Shown: positions 11,452-22,332 of the stretch, in pieces
How positions within the stretch are numbered: the first letter of the stretch is position 1
How the letters are laid out: each line of letters starts with the position of its first letter
Assembly: GCF_032854445.1 (NCBI RefSeq)
Contig: NC_088304.1
Location: 22,209,704-22,273,703, forward strand
Direction: 5' to 3'
DNA length: 64,000 bases
Source of the DNA: Liolophura sinensis
Taxonomy: Eukaryota > Mollusca > Polyplacophora > Chitonida > Chitonidae
Position numbers and translations under genes: made by a program
The notes under the pieces: generated by a model
Databases searched by the model: none
The model's input: the letters and a program-made list of their open reading frames with translations, nothing else
What the model was told of the DNA's origin: nothing

Positions 11452-12090
11452 CATTTCTAGCCCTGATCATCCACAAGGTGATGAGCAACTCGCCGTTCGC
11501 GGAATAATTCGTAATTCGAGTAATCGGATGTTCTCTGTGTAGTCTTAAGTTCGTAGAGATATCTTAGATTTCCTGAGTAATCTTTAGTTCATCGAACAAG
11601 TTCGATCGGTAATCTTATGTTCGTTGAGTAACCTCACGTTTGTTGGGTAATCTTAACATCGTTAATCAGTTTTACGTTCGTTGAGTAATCTTACGTTCGT
11701 TCATTTCTAGCCCTGATCATCCACAGGGTGTTGAGTAACTCGTCGTTCCCGGAATAATTCGCAATTCGAGTAATTGGATGTTCGCTGTGTAGTCTTAAGT
11801 TCCTAGAGATATCTTAGATTTCTTGAGTAATCTTAAGTTCATGGAACAAGTTTGATCGGTAATCTTATACGTTCGTTGAGTAATCTTATACGTTCGTTGA
11901 GTAACCTGATCTTCGTTAATCAGTCTTACCTTCACTGAGTAATCTTACGTTCGTTGTACAATGTTACGTTCGTTGAACAATCTCACGTTCGTTGAAAAAC
12001 CTTACGTTTATTCATTAATCTTACTTTCATCAGACGAGTAATCTTATGTTCGTTGAACAATCTCATGTTTGCTGGGTAATCTTATGTTCA
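11452..12090. repeat. 250-bp tandem duplication plus ~18-bp degenerate array
   Basis: The segment beginning catttctagccctgatcatc at about 11452 recurs at about 11702 with few changes. Both copies lead into a run of degenerate units of the type acgttcgttgagtaatctt that continues to about 12090. Confidence 0.85.
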
Positions 12091-12171
12091 TTGGAGATCA
12101 CTTGACCTCCACCGGTATGATATGGACGTCTGTACATGTCACGTGGAAAAGTTCGTAATTTGCCAAAGATC

Positions 12172-12510
12172 TGAGTGAGTGTTTGGGTTTTAACGTCGTA
12201 CTTAACAATTTTTCAATCATATGACGACGAAGGAGTTCTTAGAGTGCATGTTATGTGCCTCTTTGTCACAGGGCGGATTTACACCGCTCTTTTATCTAGT
12301 GCTGCTTCACTGAGAAGCCTTACCGAAAGCAAGTAAGCCACCCCACTGAGCCATTATACTGATACGGGTCAACCAATCGTTGCACTTCATTAGAGTGCTG
12401 AACGCCAAGCGAGGAAGCTAGAACGTCCTCTTCTCAGGATTGACCCCGGCTCTCCCACCCCGGAAGCGGGCGATCTATCTGCTGAGCCATCGGGAGCGGT
12501 GCAAAGGTTG
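12172..12510 (-). mobile_element. SINE family B copy
   Basis: The tRNA-like head is at the high end; read on the minus strand it has gatggctcagcagatagatc and a ggtcaatcc B-box. The body has the conserved ctgaacgccaagcgaggaag and cttttatctagtgctgcttc blocks and ends with a (gagt)n tail. Five further copies of the family occur in this window. Confidence 0.85.
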
Positions 12511-12514
12511 GAGA

Positions 12515-13455
12515 ATGACACCGGGCACTCCAGTTTCCTCTACCCATGATTTTGACCGCCATCGTCGAGCGCTTGAATCAAGCACCAGTTTTTCGCCTAT
12601 AAAACACTAAGTCATTAAGTTCACTACCTAAAGGACATATTTTCTATAGGTTCTTCCTGGATCCTTACCGGTCAGTTCTGTCTCACAAAAAAACTGTTGC
12701 ATGTAAATGAGATATACTTAGGTACGGCGTTAAACTTACATATGAACGACAAACATACCACTGATAGCTGCGCATATGCGTCAACTAATAACTAAATTTA
12801 CTTTCTCAAATAACAATCGTAAGTCTAAGGATGTCCGCTTGCGTAAAGTTATACCACGATGGCATTGATGCCTAACGTTGTTACTGTGCAATATATAGAA
12901 CGATTTGTTTCCGGCTTCGAAAACAAACAGAAGTGCGAACAGAACATAGTAATATTTTATTTTATTTTATTTTCAAATTCAAGTCAAATCAGACCACAAA
13001 ATCCCACACCACTGGGTAGATATGAAGTTGACTATAGATATACATGTAACAAAACTCAATCATGTAAAACGACTGTAAGGTTAGCAAACATGAATGGATT
13101 AACCGGTATGCACAAACTGTTGACTGCAACGAGATATATCATTAAAGAAGAGTACTACACTTCTAAATGTAAAAACGTTATTTGAAACTATCATTATTCG
13201 TGGCTTCTAGCGATAGATTTAAAAGAGAACACGCTACACAGGACATGTTAAAGGATTTATGTATGAAACTAAAGCGCAAGGGCTTTGAAATGGGTCTATT
13301 GCTTTTCTTCTGACTTCTAACAGTAAGAAAAAAATGCGTGTTAGCAAGAACATAAAAAAACAACAAAGGCTGATTATAAATGAACAAGATCGATAAAAGT
13401 GGAAAACAAGAAGATGCTAAAACGTTTTAGCATAGGCTTAAATAAAAATGCCGAA
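12515..13455. other. No feature recognised
   Basis: A 108-codon plus-strand frame at 12859-13185 has no recognisable domain and lies in AT-rich sequence; I do not call it a gene. Confidence 0.45.
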
Positions 13456-13461
13456 TACTTA

Positions 13462-13690
13462 GAAGTTCTAAGAGGCTCTAAGAGGCTCTAAGAGGATAAG
13501 AGGCTCTAAGAGGCTCTAAGAGGATAAGAGGCTCTATGAGGATAAGGGGCTCTAACAGGATAAGAGGCTCTAAGAGGATAAGAGGCTCTAAGAGGATAAG
13601 AGGCTCTAAGAGGATAAGGGGCTCTAAGAGGATAAGAGGCTCTAACAGGATAAGAGGCTCTAACAGGATAAGGGGCTGTAAGTGAGTCAA
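13462..13690. repeat. 18-bp minisatellite
   Basis: Units of the type gataagaggctctaagag. The period is a multiple of three, so it gives long artefactual frames on the minus strand. Confidence 0.95.
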
Positions 13691-13708
13691 AGTGAGTTGT
13701 GCGCGCCC

Positions 13709-13729
13709 GCACACACACACGCAAGCACC

Positions 13730-13778
<49 letters not shown>
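13709..13778. repeat. (CA)n microsatellite
   Basis: A dinucleotide run with a few interruptions, directly after the 18-bp minisatellite. Confidence 0.97.
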
Positions 13779-13989
13779 CCAGCTAATATCTTCAACTTTT
13801 TTCCATCTTGTTCGGAATTACTAGTATATCCAAATGTTCATCACATGGCAAATGTAATTAAGAGCTCGTTCCTCAAAATTCGATGAAAAATATTGTAAGT
13901 TTGTTGGCATTCACACGGTTGGGAAGATCAACTATTGGACAATGACAGTGACTCAAGGTCAAATGGCATATCCGCCGAAACAGCTATGT

Positions 13990-14150
13990 GTCTTATTTCC
14001 ACAGTACCTGTACCTGTAACCCTCTTTCTGGCTTATTTCCACATTACCGGTACCTGTAAATCGCTATCTGGCTTATTTCCACATTACAGGTACCTTTAAA
14101 CCGCTATCTGGCTTTTTTCCACATTAATTATCCCTGTATTCCGTTTGGCT
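13990..14150. repeat. 40-bp tandem repeat, about four units
   Basis: Units begin gcttatttccacattac and end cgctatctg; the last unit is diverged. Confidence 0.85.
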
Positions 14151-14567
14151 ATTTCCACAGTTTTTATGACTACCTAAGCGCCGATAGCCTCAAAGTAGGC
14201 CAAAATACAATTAGGAGCTATTAAATACATGCGTTTAGGTAGCTTCACAAGATGTATATATTTTGGCTATGTACGCTGACCATAGGCAATCAAGGTAACG
14301 ACTGGTATGAGATATTTACCATTACGACCATAAAAATACCGCAAGCGCATTCGATAACCTTTCATGACATAAAATCAAAACGTAAATAAATGACAGCATT
14401 TTGAACAATTTTTTTTCAATTAATAATTATTACATGTAAATCCCAACAAAAAAAAAGAAGAAAACATCACGAAAGGATGTTTGACCATAACACACTGTCT
14501 ATTTCGTTAAGCGCAATTACACGGCGCACTTGGGTAAAACTACTCATGTTTTCATGCCCATCTAATG

Positions 14568-15250
14568 GGTGATTCTCACCAATAGTCTAACTTACGAGTA
14601 TAACTTAACATTAATTGGTGAAAAATTTCATGAAATTTTTAAGTATAAAATTTGAATTAACTCTGTAAGGAAACGGAAAAATTACGTTTTATGCCTCGCG
14701 ATTATTTTGAAACGGACGGAGTGATTTTATTTGTTGTATGGCGGATGTATCGTTTAACCGAAAGTGGTATTTTTTATTTTTATTTATTAAATCTTATAGG
14801 TACACATTGTTAAAATATGTTGTAGATTAATTAAATGTTGTTTGACCTGTGTGTCTTGGTGTAACATGGACATTCAGAGTACTTTGAAATAATAAATTTT
14901 ATTCCTTTAACATAAATTGCTTCTTGTCCAGTGGTTCATACATTCTAAGTGCCTTTACGTGGCGTGTCTTATTCGTGAAACCGATGTATTATCAACTTTC
15001 TGTTTAGAATACCTATTTAACGTAAAATTTAGTCCATGATTAAATGACCGGCAGATTTTGATCGGGACTTAATTTGAAATGTGAGTTTAGAACTCCTAGA
15101 ATTTAAAACATCAGTGTTACCTTACGACAAATGTGTCAAAATTTCAGTGTCAAAATCTCACAGAAACTAAGCCTTGTGACGAGGTTTTAAATTTGAACCA
15201 GAAAACCAGAAACTCCAGATCAAACGTGCAACGTTTGTTTCGAATCGTTT
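14568..15250 (+). repeat. Left arm of the large inverted repeat around the Smr/3CxxC gene
   Basis: Its reverse complement is found in order at 22333-22700, 21024-21283 and 20306-20340, with only scattered mismatches. For example, 15001-15060 and about 21170-21230 differ at one or two positions. The inner end corresponds to the bases around the stop codon of the 18599-20305 gene. The outer end is at ggtgatt (14568). No target-site duplication is evident outside the arms. Confidence 0.9.
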
Positions 15251-15314
15251 CGCTGGACTAATAGAGTGTCTACCTCAATCGGGACACCTGGAATCAAACA
15301 TGGGTCGGTTCATA

Positions 15315-15945
15315 CCGACTACCGTTCAGTGAGGGAGTTCCTCTAGATCATTCCGTCATGGAGGTGATCTAGACAGTTGAGTTAAGGATTTCCTTTAGTC
15401 GCTTCAGGAGCTCCTCTAGTCCCTTCAGGTGTTCCTCTAGACCCTTCAGTCAGGGAGTTCTCTAGACTTTCTTCAGTGAGTTCCTCTAGACGGTTCAGTC
15501 AGGGAGTTCCTCAGACCGCTCAGTCAGGGAGCTCCGTAGACCGTTCAGTCAGACAGGTCTTTAGACCGTTCAGTCATTCCTCTAGACTGTTCAGTTATGG
15601 AGTTGCTCTAGACCGTTCAGTCTGTCAGTGTCTATACAGTTCAGTCAGGGAGTTCCTAAAACCGTTCAGGCAAGGAGTTCCTCTAGACCATTCAGCCAGA
15701 GAGTTTCTCAAAACTGTTCAGATATGGAGTACCTCAAGACCATTCAGTCCTCTAGACCGTTCCTTCAGGGAGTTTTACTGGGCCCTGCAGTCAGAGTTCC
15801 TGTAGACTATTCAGTCAGGGAGGTCCTCTAGACCGCTCAGACATGGAGTTCCTCAACACCGTTCAGTCCTCTGGACGGTTTAGTCAGGGAGTGCCTATGG
15901 GCCGTTCAGTCAGAGTTCCTGAAGACGGCCTCGGCTGCTTGAACA
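15315..15945. repeat. ~26-28-bp minisatellite
   Basis: Irregular units built from gttcagtcagggagttcc and tctagaccg, just inside the left inverted-repeat arm. Confidence 0.9.
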
Positions 15946-16436
15946 CCTTAACCTCAGACGGTAATTGTAACTTACCCTGGTCTACATAAGTGCAGCCTTT
16001 TGGAGGTGAATGTATAATTGATCATGCGAACCTTTAATACTTTTGAGCAAGGAGGCCTCTTTAGATATCGAATTATCAGTGCACTCTAGTCTCTTACCGA
16101 ATACGTTTTTCACGCGTAATATTTGTAGACCTACATACAGCTATTAACGGGTCGGCACACAGTGCTCCGCGATTTTGGCAGTGGTGTATCTCTACAGGTA
16201 AGGTGACTAAACGTGAAGTGAGTGTCGAGTTTAAGGTGTAGGCTGTACATGGTTCGACGTTGATGTTTACACGGACGTCTCGTACAGTAGTGTACAAAAG
16301 GCAAGATTAAGGTAAGAACCGTTTGAGATAGTATAGTTTTGATACAGTTTAAGGATGAATTTGATGAACTCTTGCATAGTTTGGATTAATCTTGAGAGAA
16401 GGAGTGAAACCGATTTGCTTTACAAAAGAAAAGCTG

Positions 16437-16985
16437 TCCTACAGCAACCTGTAGTCTTACACCAACATCTAGTGGTACAGCAACATGTGGTCCTACAGCG
16501 ACACGTGGCTCTACAGCAAAATGTAGCTCTACAGCAACATGTGATCCTACAGCAACGTGTAGTCGTACTGCAAAATTTGATCCTACAGCAACGTGTAGTC
16601 ATACAGCCGACAACATGTAGTCGTACAGCAAAATGTATTCGTACAGCAACATATAGCCCTACAGCAACATGTAGCCCTACAGCAAAATGTAGTCGTACAG
16701 CAACATGTGGTCTAACAGCAGCATGTAGTCGTACAGCAACATGTCATCCTACAGCAATATTAAGTCAAACAGCGACCTGTGGTTCAACAGCAACATTTGA
16801 TCCTACAACAACATGTGGTCCTACACCAAAATATAGTCTTACAGCAACATGTAGCCCCCATGCTATACAGCAAAATGTTGTCCTACGGCAGCATGTAGTC
16901 GAACAGCAACATGTGGTCCTACAGCAACATGTAGTCCAACAGCATCATGTAGTCATGTGCTGTACAGCAACGTGGTCATATGTAC
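16437..16985. repeat. 18-bp minisatellite
   Basis: About thirty units of cctacagcaacatgtagt. Because 18 is divisible by three it produces a 217-codon frame that is not a credible gene. Confidence 0.95.
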
Positions 16986-17005
16986 ATCACATATATCATA
17001 TCACA

Positions 17006-17560
17006 TAGAATTTCATGTGCACGTGTATATATGCAGGTCTCTTACATTAAACAACAAGTTTACACGGATATATGTTTTTGGACACAGATTCAACGCATAC
17101 AAATCATTAGTTAGAGATTTTGAAATTTTTTCAGGAACTGATATAATCCGTTTTCTTGCTGTCCATTGTTGTGAATTCAATCATTGTTTCAAAGCATAGC
17201 CTACACAGGTATTTAATGGCATATGGAGTAGACGTTGATGATTTTTAATACAATTCTACACACTATCTGGAAATGTTCAATAATTATCTATGTTACACAT
17301 CCTAATATGTATACATTATTTTTCATACATCATGCAATGAACATCTGTAAATTGGTTTTATGTACTTCAAATATTTACTTTTTTGATTAGTGTTTTATGT
17401 CGTACTCAAGGATATTTTCCTCATACGACGACGGCCAGCATTTTGGTGGAAGGAGACCAGCAACAGCCCAAGGGAAACCCACGACCATCCGCAGGTTGTG
17501 ACAGACCCTTGACGCACGACCCGGACTTGAACTCACAGCGACCACACTGATGTGGCAGTT
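17006..17560 (+). repeat. Direct repeat, copy 1 (copy 2 at 22701-23135)
   Basis: Blocks such as ttaaacaacaagtttaca, cctaatatgtatacattatt and catcatgcaatgaacatctg recur in the same order and orientation at 22701-23040. Both copies end with a SINE A in the same place, so the SINE predates the duplication. Divergence is clearly higher than that of the inverted-repeat arms. Confidence 0.85.
17388..17560 (-). mobile_element. SINE family A, old degraded copy
   Basis: The tail and body are recognisable (gtgttttatgtcgtactcaa, cgaccatccgcaggttg, ggacttgaactcacagcgac) with many substitutions. Confidence 0.85.
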
Positions 17561-17564
17561 AGAA

Positions 17565-18020
17565 AATGGGTATCACGTAACAGGAAAGGGACTCTTACAA
17601 GATTACGCAAATACTACCTTAACGCTGCCGTGTAGAGAGATATTACACAATAATGTTGAAAAAATGCACATAACTTCATTTACCATTAATACACGTCACT
17701 GATGGATCCGCAAACATTTACACAATCTTTTGTGGCGAGTACATGTAGTAACAGTAGTTGTACATCTTTGTACATCCACATACAGCGAATAGCTGTATAT
17801 CCATGAAAAACTTCTTTCCTGTTATGGAAATAATTCAGTTTTTAAACCTATAATTTGTAATGTAAGAAAAGTTTGTACCGGTATGGGGACAAAACTAGTG
17901 TGTGATATTGAAACTGTACACTCTAAAGATGGAGAACGTTTAACCATTACTTCAAAGTTTAACATTTTGTTCCCGAATAAACTAGATCTATTATAGCTAT
18001 TAATGATGCAATAATTAAGA
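17565..18020. other. No feature recognised
   Basis: Unique-looking AT-rich sequence between the direct repeat and the 49-bp array; no coding signal. Confidence 0.4.
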
Positions 18021-18024
18021 AAAT

Positions 18025-18416
18025 GATCCAACTGACAAGAGTACACGTAGCCTGTAGCTATATAAGCTATAATGATCCAACTGACAAGAGTACATGTAGC
18101 CTGTACCTATATAAGCTATAATGATCCAACTGACAAGAGTACAAGTAGTCTGTACCTATATAAGCTATAATGATCCAACTTACAAGAGTACACGTAGTCT
18201 GTACCTATATAAGCTATAATGATCCAACTGACAAGAGTACAAGTAGTCTGTACCTATATAAGCTATAATGACCCAACTGGCAAGAGTACATGTAGTCTGT
18301 ACCTATATAAGCTATAATGATCCAACTGACAAGAATACAAGTAGTTTGTACCTATATAAGCTATAATGATCCAACTGACAAGAGTACACGTAGTTTGCAC
18401 CTATGTAAGCTATAAT
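18025..18416 (+). repeat. Eight 49-bp tandem units, most with a TATA-like box
   Basis: Units start gatccaactgacaagagtac at 18025, 18074, 18123, 18172, 18221, 18270, 18319 and 18368. Each ends with cctatataagctataat or a close variant, so the array repeats a TATATAAG element. It lies 180-570 bases upstream of the gene at 18599 in the right orientation to serve as promoter. The last unit is mutated to tatgtaag. Promoter function is inference. Confidence 0.9.
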
Positions 18417-18598
18417 CAGCTAGTCTGTGCACCACATCGTTTTCAACTTGAATCGTGCATTTTTTGTATGGGGAGAATTGCTTTCTTTGCCAGCATGCAG
18501 TTTAAAACGTTTGAAATATTTTCTAATTATGTAGGAAAAGATAAAAGCCTTAGGAACCAGAGTGCATATACTCCATTGGAAGATTCCATGCACGATGA

Positions 18599-20305
18599 AT
18601 GCGTAGAGTGAGTGACGTCACCACAATGTGCGATTGTCGTACGCAGAACACAGAAATGGATGACGTCATTACGGAGGTATATTTGGCCGACATATCTTGC
18701 ACCAATGGGGTGCGTCACAGCAATGACGTAGCCTTTGTCAACTGGTCCACTGAAGCTACACTGGGCACCTGTGTAACCGTTGGAGGAAAAACGCTACCCG
18801 TCGACAAAACAGTTTGCGAGCAGATTGCAGTGTTTATTCGTTTAACTAGTGGGCCAATCAACCCGACTGACTTCACCACAGAGCCCTTGAAATTTCCGAA
18901 ACGGTGTAGCTGGAATGCCGCCGAGAAAACATTGCGTTTTTTCATCGAATGCAGTGGAAAGTATGAACTTACAGCGTTCAGGCTAAGCCATGACAGGTCT
19001 TCAAGGGTGTCAATTTTCCCTCGTTTTATAACCGGAAGACATCCGGAGCTCGACTTAACTCGGAGCTTCTATGAGTTCCAGCCATATTATCCTCTGCCAC
19101 CGGACCCCGCTGTGCAGTGGTTTGATTATGTCATCAGCGGACTACCGTCAAAGTTCCTGCTGACGTTTAAAAGTGAACTTGAATGCGTAATTACGCCGGC
19201 GGACGGAAGCATTTTGGTGACGTGTTTGGAAAACGGCAAGAGCTGTGATGTAACGTACGGAGAGTCAAGTCAGGAAGTGACGTTAGTGACGTACGATGCA
19301 CATTCGTACACCATTTGTGTGAACGGAACTGAACTTCGTGGGAAGCCAAAACCTATCGTTCCCCGCGATCTCGAAGAGTTCGACCCAACAGTGTGGCAAG
19401 TTGACCCGACTCGCAAGTTGGAGCTGTGTTCGCTGGAACAAGACGGTGTTCTGTCTGTTGAACAGTGCGATAACATAAGAAGAATTCTGAAAAACGATGC
19501 GAATATTGATTTGGTTATTCTGCACCGTTTGGTTAAGCTCGTTCTCACAGGGAAGCACTATCGAAATCAGGCTACTCTTCATGAGAAACTTCGAATATTT
19601 TACAAAACTCAGGCAACTGAGGAATACAAGGCCAAGAAGCACACCCTGGCCGGAATATGCAGTCAGCTAAAGACGTGGCATGCTGAACGGATGGCACTCT
19701 CTCACCGTCAGGCCATGGAAAGTTACAGGACGTTTTACAACTGGGACCGTGAAGAAAACCAGATTGACCTTCACGAACTGAGAGCTTATGACGACAGCAC
19801 CACGAAACAAACAGGGGAGGCAATAGAAGTCCTGGAAGAGGTGATAGAGAAGTGTAAACAGAAGAGCTTTTGGTTAGAGGTGATTGTGGGTTCTGGTCAT
19901 CACTCCAAGAAACGCCAGCAGACAATTCGACCAGTGGTAGAACAATACCTAGAAAAACATAAGCTGGAATTCAAGCCGTGTAACAAAGGCGCGTTGGTTG
20001 TTGACTTAAAACCATTCGTTGGTGAGGATCCTTTCTTTGGTCACTTTTATTGTGAAGGCTGTGACAAGCTCTGGGAAAGCCGATGTTGCTGGTTTGACGA
20101 AACTTCGTCAGAGCACAAGTTCTATGGTCAGAGATGTTACAGGTGCAAAGCTGAGTGTTTTCCGCTGAAGCCAGGAGAGCTTTGTAAACCCGATCACCGT
20201 CGGGAAAGTAAAGGCAAATCTCAAACAAAAGAATTGCAGGAATGTCACCGTGGTCATTGTTTGAAATGCCAGGCAATTGAAAGGCATTGTTTCACTCTGA
20301 AATGA
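18599..20305 (+). CDS. DUF1771-Smr-3CxxC zinc-finger protein, intronless
   Basis: One frame of 568 codons. Residues 1-330 show no domain I recognise; about 338-388 resemble DUF1771 (helical, with NWDREENQ before the next domain). About 388-471 form an Smr domain, with IDLHEL at 389-394 and GSGHHS at 431-436, matching the DxH and GxGxHS motifs. About 478-560 form a 3CxxC zinc finger: CEGC 485-488, W492, YGQRCYRC with Cys 513/516, then H550 and CLKC 554-557. DUF1771-Smr is known from RNA nucleases of ribosome quality control (N4BP2, yeast Cue2). 3CxxC fingers occur in ZAR1 and RTP-type proteins and bind RNA or partner proteins. An RNA-cleaving or RNA-binding role is therefore likely but inferred. 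ATGs at 18599, 18626 and 18656 are in frame; 18656 has the best context (GAAATGG). The gene lies between inverted repeats and the stop codon abuts the right arm. Confidence 0.88.
   Translation: MRRVSDVTTMCDCRTQNTEMDDVITEVYLADISCTNGVRHSNDVAFVNWSTEATLGTCVTVGGKTLPVDKTVCEQIAVFIRLTSGPINPTDFTTEPLKFPKRCSWNAAEKTLRFFIECSGKYELTAFRLSHDRSSRVSIFPRFITGRHPELDLTRSFYEFQPYYPLPPDPAVQWFDYVISGLPSKFLLTFKSELECVITPADGSILVTCLENGKSCDVTYGESSQEVTLVTYDAHSYTICVNGTELRGKPKPIVPRDLEEFDPTVWQVDPTRKLELCSLEQDGVLSVEQCDNIRRILKNDANIDLVILHRLVKLVLTGKHYRNQATLHEKLRIFYKTQATEEYKAKKHTLAGICSQLKTWHAERMALSHRQAMESYRTFYNWDREENQIDLHELRAYDDSTTKQTGEAIEVLEEVIEKCKQKSFWLEVIVGSGHHSKKRQQTIRPVVEQYLEKHKLEFKPCNKGALVVDLKPFVGEDPFFGHFYCEGCDKLWESRCCWFDETSSEHKFYGQRCYRCKAECFPLKPGELCKPDHRRESKGKSQTKELQECHRGHCLKCQAIERHCFTLK
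18612..18668 (+). promoter_or_regulatory. Two TGACGTCA palindromes at the gene start
   Basis: Perfect CRE/ATF-type palindromes occur at about 18612-18619 and 18661-18668, on either side of the candidate start codons. If translation begins at 18656 the first lies in the 5' leader. Regulatory use is inferred from the motif only. Confidence 0.35.
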
Positions 20306-20387
20306 TTCGAAACAAACGTCGCACGTTTGATCTGGAGTATGCCATGCTATGATCACTAGTGCAGGCAAGTGGTATATACATTTGTTT

Positions 20388-20845
20388 TCTTATTTATTTA
20401 TTTGATGGGTATTTTACACCGTACACAACAACCCTTTACATACACGACAGCGGTCAGCATTGTGGTGAGATGAAACCGGGCAGGGGCCCGTGAAAACCAA
20501 CGACCATACGATTTTTTTTTTTTTTTTTTTTTTGATTGGTGTTTTACGCCGTACTCAAGAATATTTCACTTATACGACGGCGGCCAGCATTATGGTGGGT
20601 GGAAACCGGTCAGAGCCCGGGGTAAATCCACGACCATCCGCAGGTTGTTGGCAGACCTTCCCACTTACGGCCATAGAGGAAGCCAGCATGAGCTGGACTT
20701 GAACTCACAGCGACCGCATTGGTGAGAGGCTCCTGGGTCATTACGCTGCGCTAGCGCGTTAACCGACTGAGCCACGGAGGCCCCAACGACCATACGAAGA
20801 TGGCTGGCAAACCTTTCCACGGCAAATGACAGCTGCATTTATGTG
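20388..20845 (-). mobile_element. Older SINE family A, split by a younger copy
   Basis: A degraded tail and body (20388-20511) continue at 20785-20845 after the younger SINE. The old element is the target of the nested insertion. Confidence 0.8.
20512..20784 (-). mobile_element. Younger full-length SINE family A, nested
   Basis: Complete from poly-T to the tRNA-like head ending in gccacggaggcccc. It is flanked by a perfect 13-bp target-site duplication aacgaccatacga (20499-20511 and 20785-20797). It is nearly identical to the 2814 copy, implying recent activity. Confidence 0.95.
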
Positions 20846-21284
20846 TACTACCATCTGAACGGGATATAACCCCGTTATCTTAGGTATTCGCCTAAAAAAA
20901 GCCATTTTAAGAGACAAGTAACTGTCATAAAATATTACTCTTTGTGCATTATCGTGTTTTTCTAACAAACTTCAAAATACCTTTCTATAAGGTGAAGAGC
21001 TGTCAGAAACGCGACGCATTTCTGGTTCAAATTTAAAACCTCGTCACAAGGCTTAGTTTCTGTGAGATTTTGACACTGAAATTTTGACACATTTGTCGTA
21101 AGGTAACACTGATCTTTTAAATTCTAAGAGTTCTAAACTCACATTTCAAATTAAGTCTCGATCAAAATCTGCCGGTCATTTAATCATGGATTAAATTTTA
21201 CGTTAAATAGGTATTCTAAACAGAAAGATGATAATACATCGGTTTCACGAATAAGACACGCCACGTAAAGGCACTTAGAATGTG

Positions 21285-22332
21285 TTATAGGTTACATAAT
21301 TACGATTATTTATATATTGACCATGTTGTTTATATGATTCATTACATGTATAATCACATTATTTATTTGTTATATTATACTGACAGTATTGTTTGTATTA
21401 TTTGATATATGTATTAGCCCTTACTCAGACCGATAGAATTGTATAAGATAAGGTGTGTACATGCACGTCACAGCATGCACACACCATTTCCCTGTATGTT
21501 ATTTAAGTTATATTATATTCACATATTACTCCATGTATTACTTACTTACGTCACAGGGCATACCACTGTATTAAATTAATAATAAAATGTATCATTTGGT
21601 GTATATGTAAATCAATATGCTACACCTATTTACTTATATAGAATATATCGTATATTTACCTACATGTTTAAAGATTGTATGTACGCGCTCCTGTGATACC
21701 CATCTGCTACCGAGTCATTATGAATGACTCTGGGTAGAGGATTAGCCCGATTAGCGGGAGCGTACATGTATAGAAAGGGCCGCTCTCTAGGGCGCCTGTA
21801 CAAGGTTACGGTCGTCCGTGGAGACACTTGTTCTTGCCTGTTCTGTGAATGCGTTGCCACATCGGTCAGCTATAAAGTCGGGCACAGAGTGGTAGGACTT
21901 CACTTCCACTTGTGTGCTCGATAATTGACTGACTGGCTTCGTATTTCTTATTACAGGTAAGTAACAGGTGTCCCAGCGTAAGACCTATAGTTAAATTGTA
22001 TTACATGTACGTACTGATTCATAAGTATGATTATCGAATATTATATAATTTACGGTTTGTCGAATATTATTGTTAAATATTAAATACATGTATATACTTG
22101 TAAATAAGCGGTGCAAATGTTATATAATATTAAACAATGTATTACATAATACGGATATACATGTATGCACCTGTTTATATTTATATTTGTCTCTTTAATA
22201 AAAGAAGACTTCCACTTGTGTGCTCGATAATTGACTGACTGGCTTCGTATTTCTTATTACAGCTCTACCTATAGCAAACCTTTGTAAACGGCAAAGGGTG
22301 CTAGCATCAGGACAGAACCAAGACTATATTAA
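21285..22332. mobile_element. ~1.05-kb insertion in the inverted-repeat arm, LTR-like
   Basis: The left arm shows the empty site; here aatgt occurs on both sides, a 5-bp target duplication. The insertion starts TGTTATAGG and contains tttaataaaa, then a ~54-bp segment ending cttcgtatttcttattacag. That segment also occurs earlier in the insertion (about 21903-21957 and 22208-22262). This is compatible with a rearranged solo LTR. No coding sequence is present, and the element type is uncertain. Confidence 0.55.

Noticed and set aside
13478-13795. Frames with LILLEP repeats and poly-Val/Cys
   Set aside because: Translation of the 18-bp minisatellite and the (CA)n run.
16355-17008. 217-codon frame in the 18-bp array
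   Set aside because: Pure product of an 18-bp period; the composition is repeat-driven and there is no domain, start context or flanking gene structure.
18599-20305. Transposase of an element bounded by the inverted repeats
   Set aside because: The protein has DUF1771, Smr and 3CxxC features and no DDE/D, integrase, HUH or tyrosine recombinase motif, so it is cargo or a host gene and not a recognised transposase.
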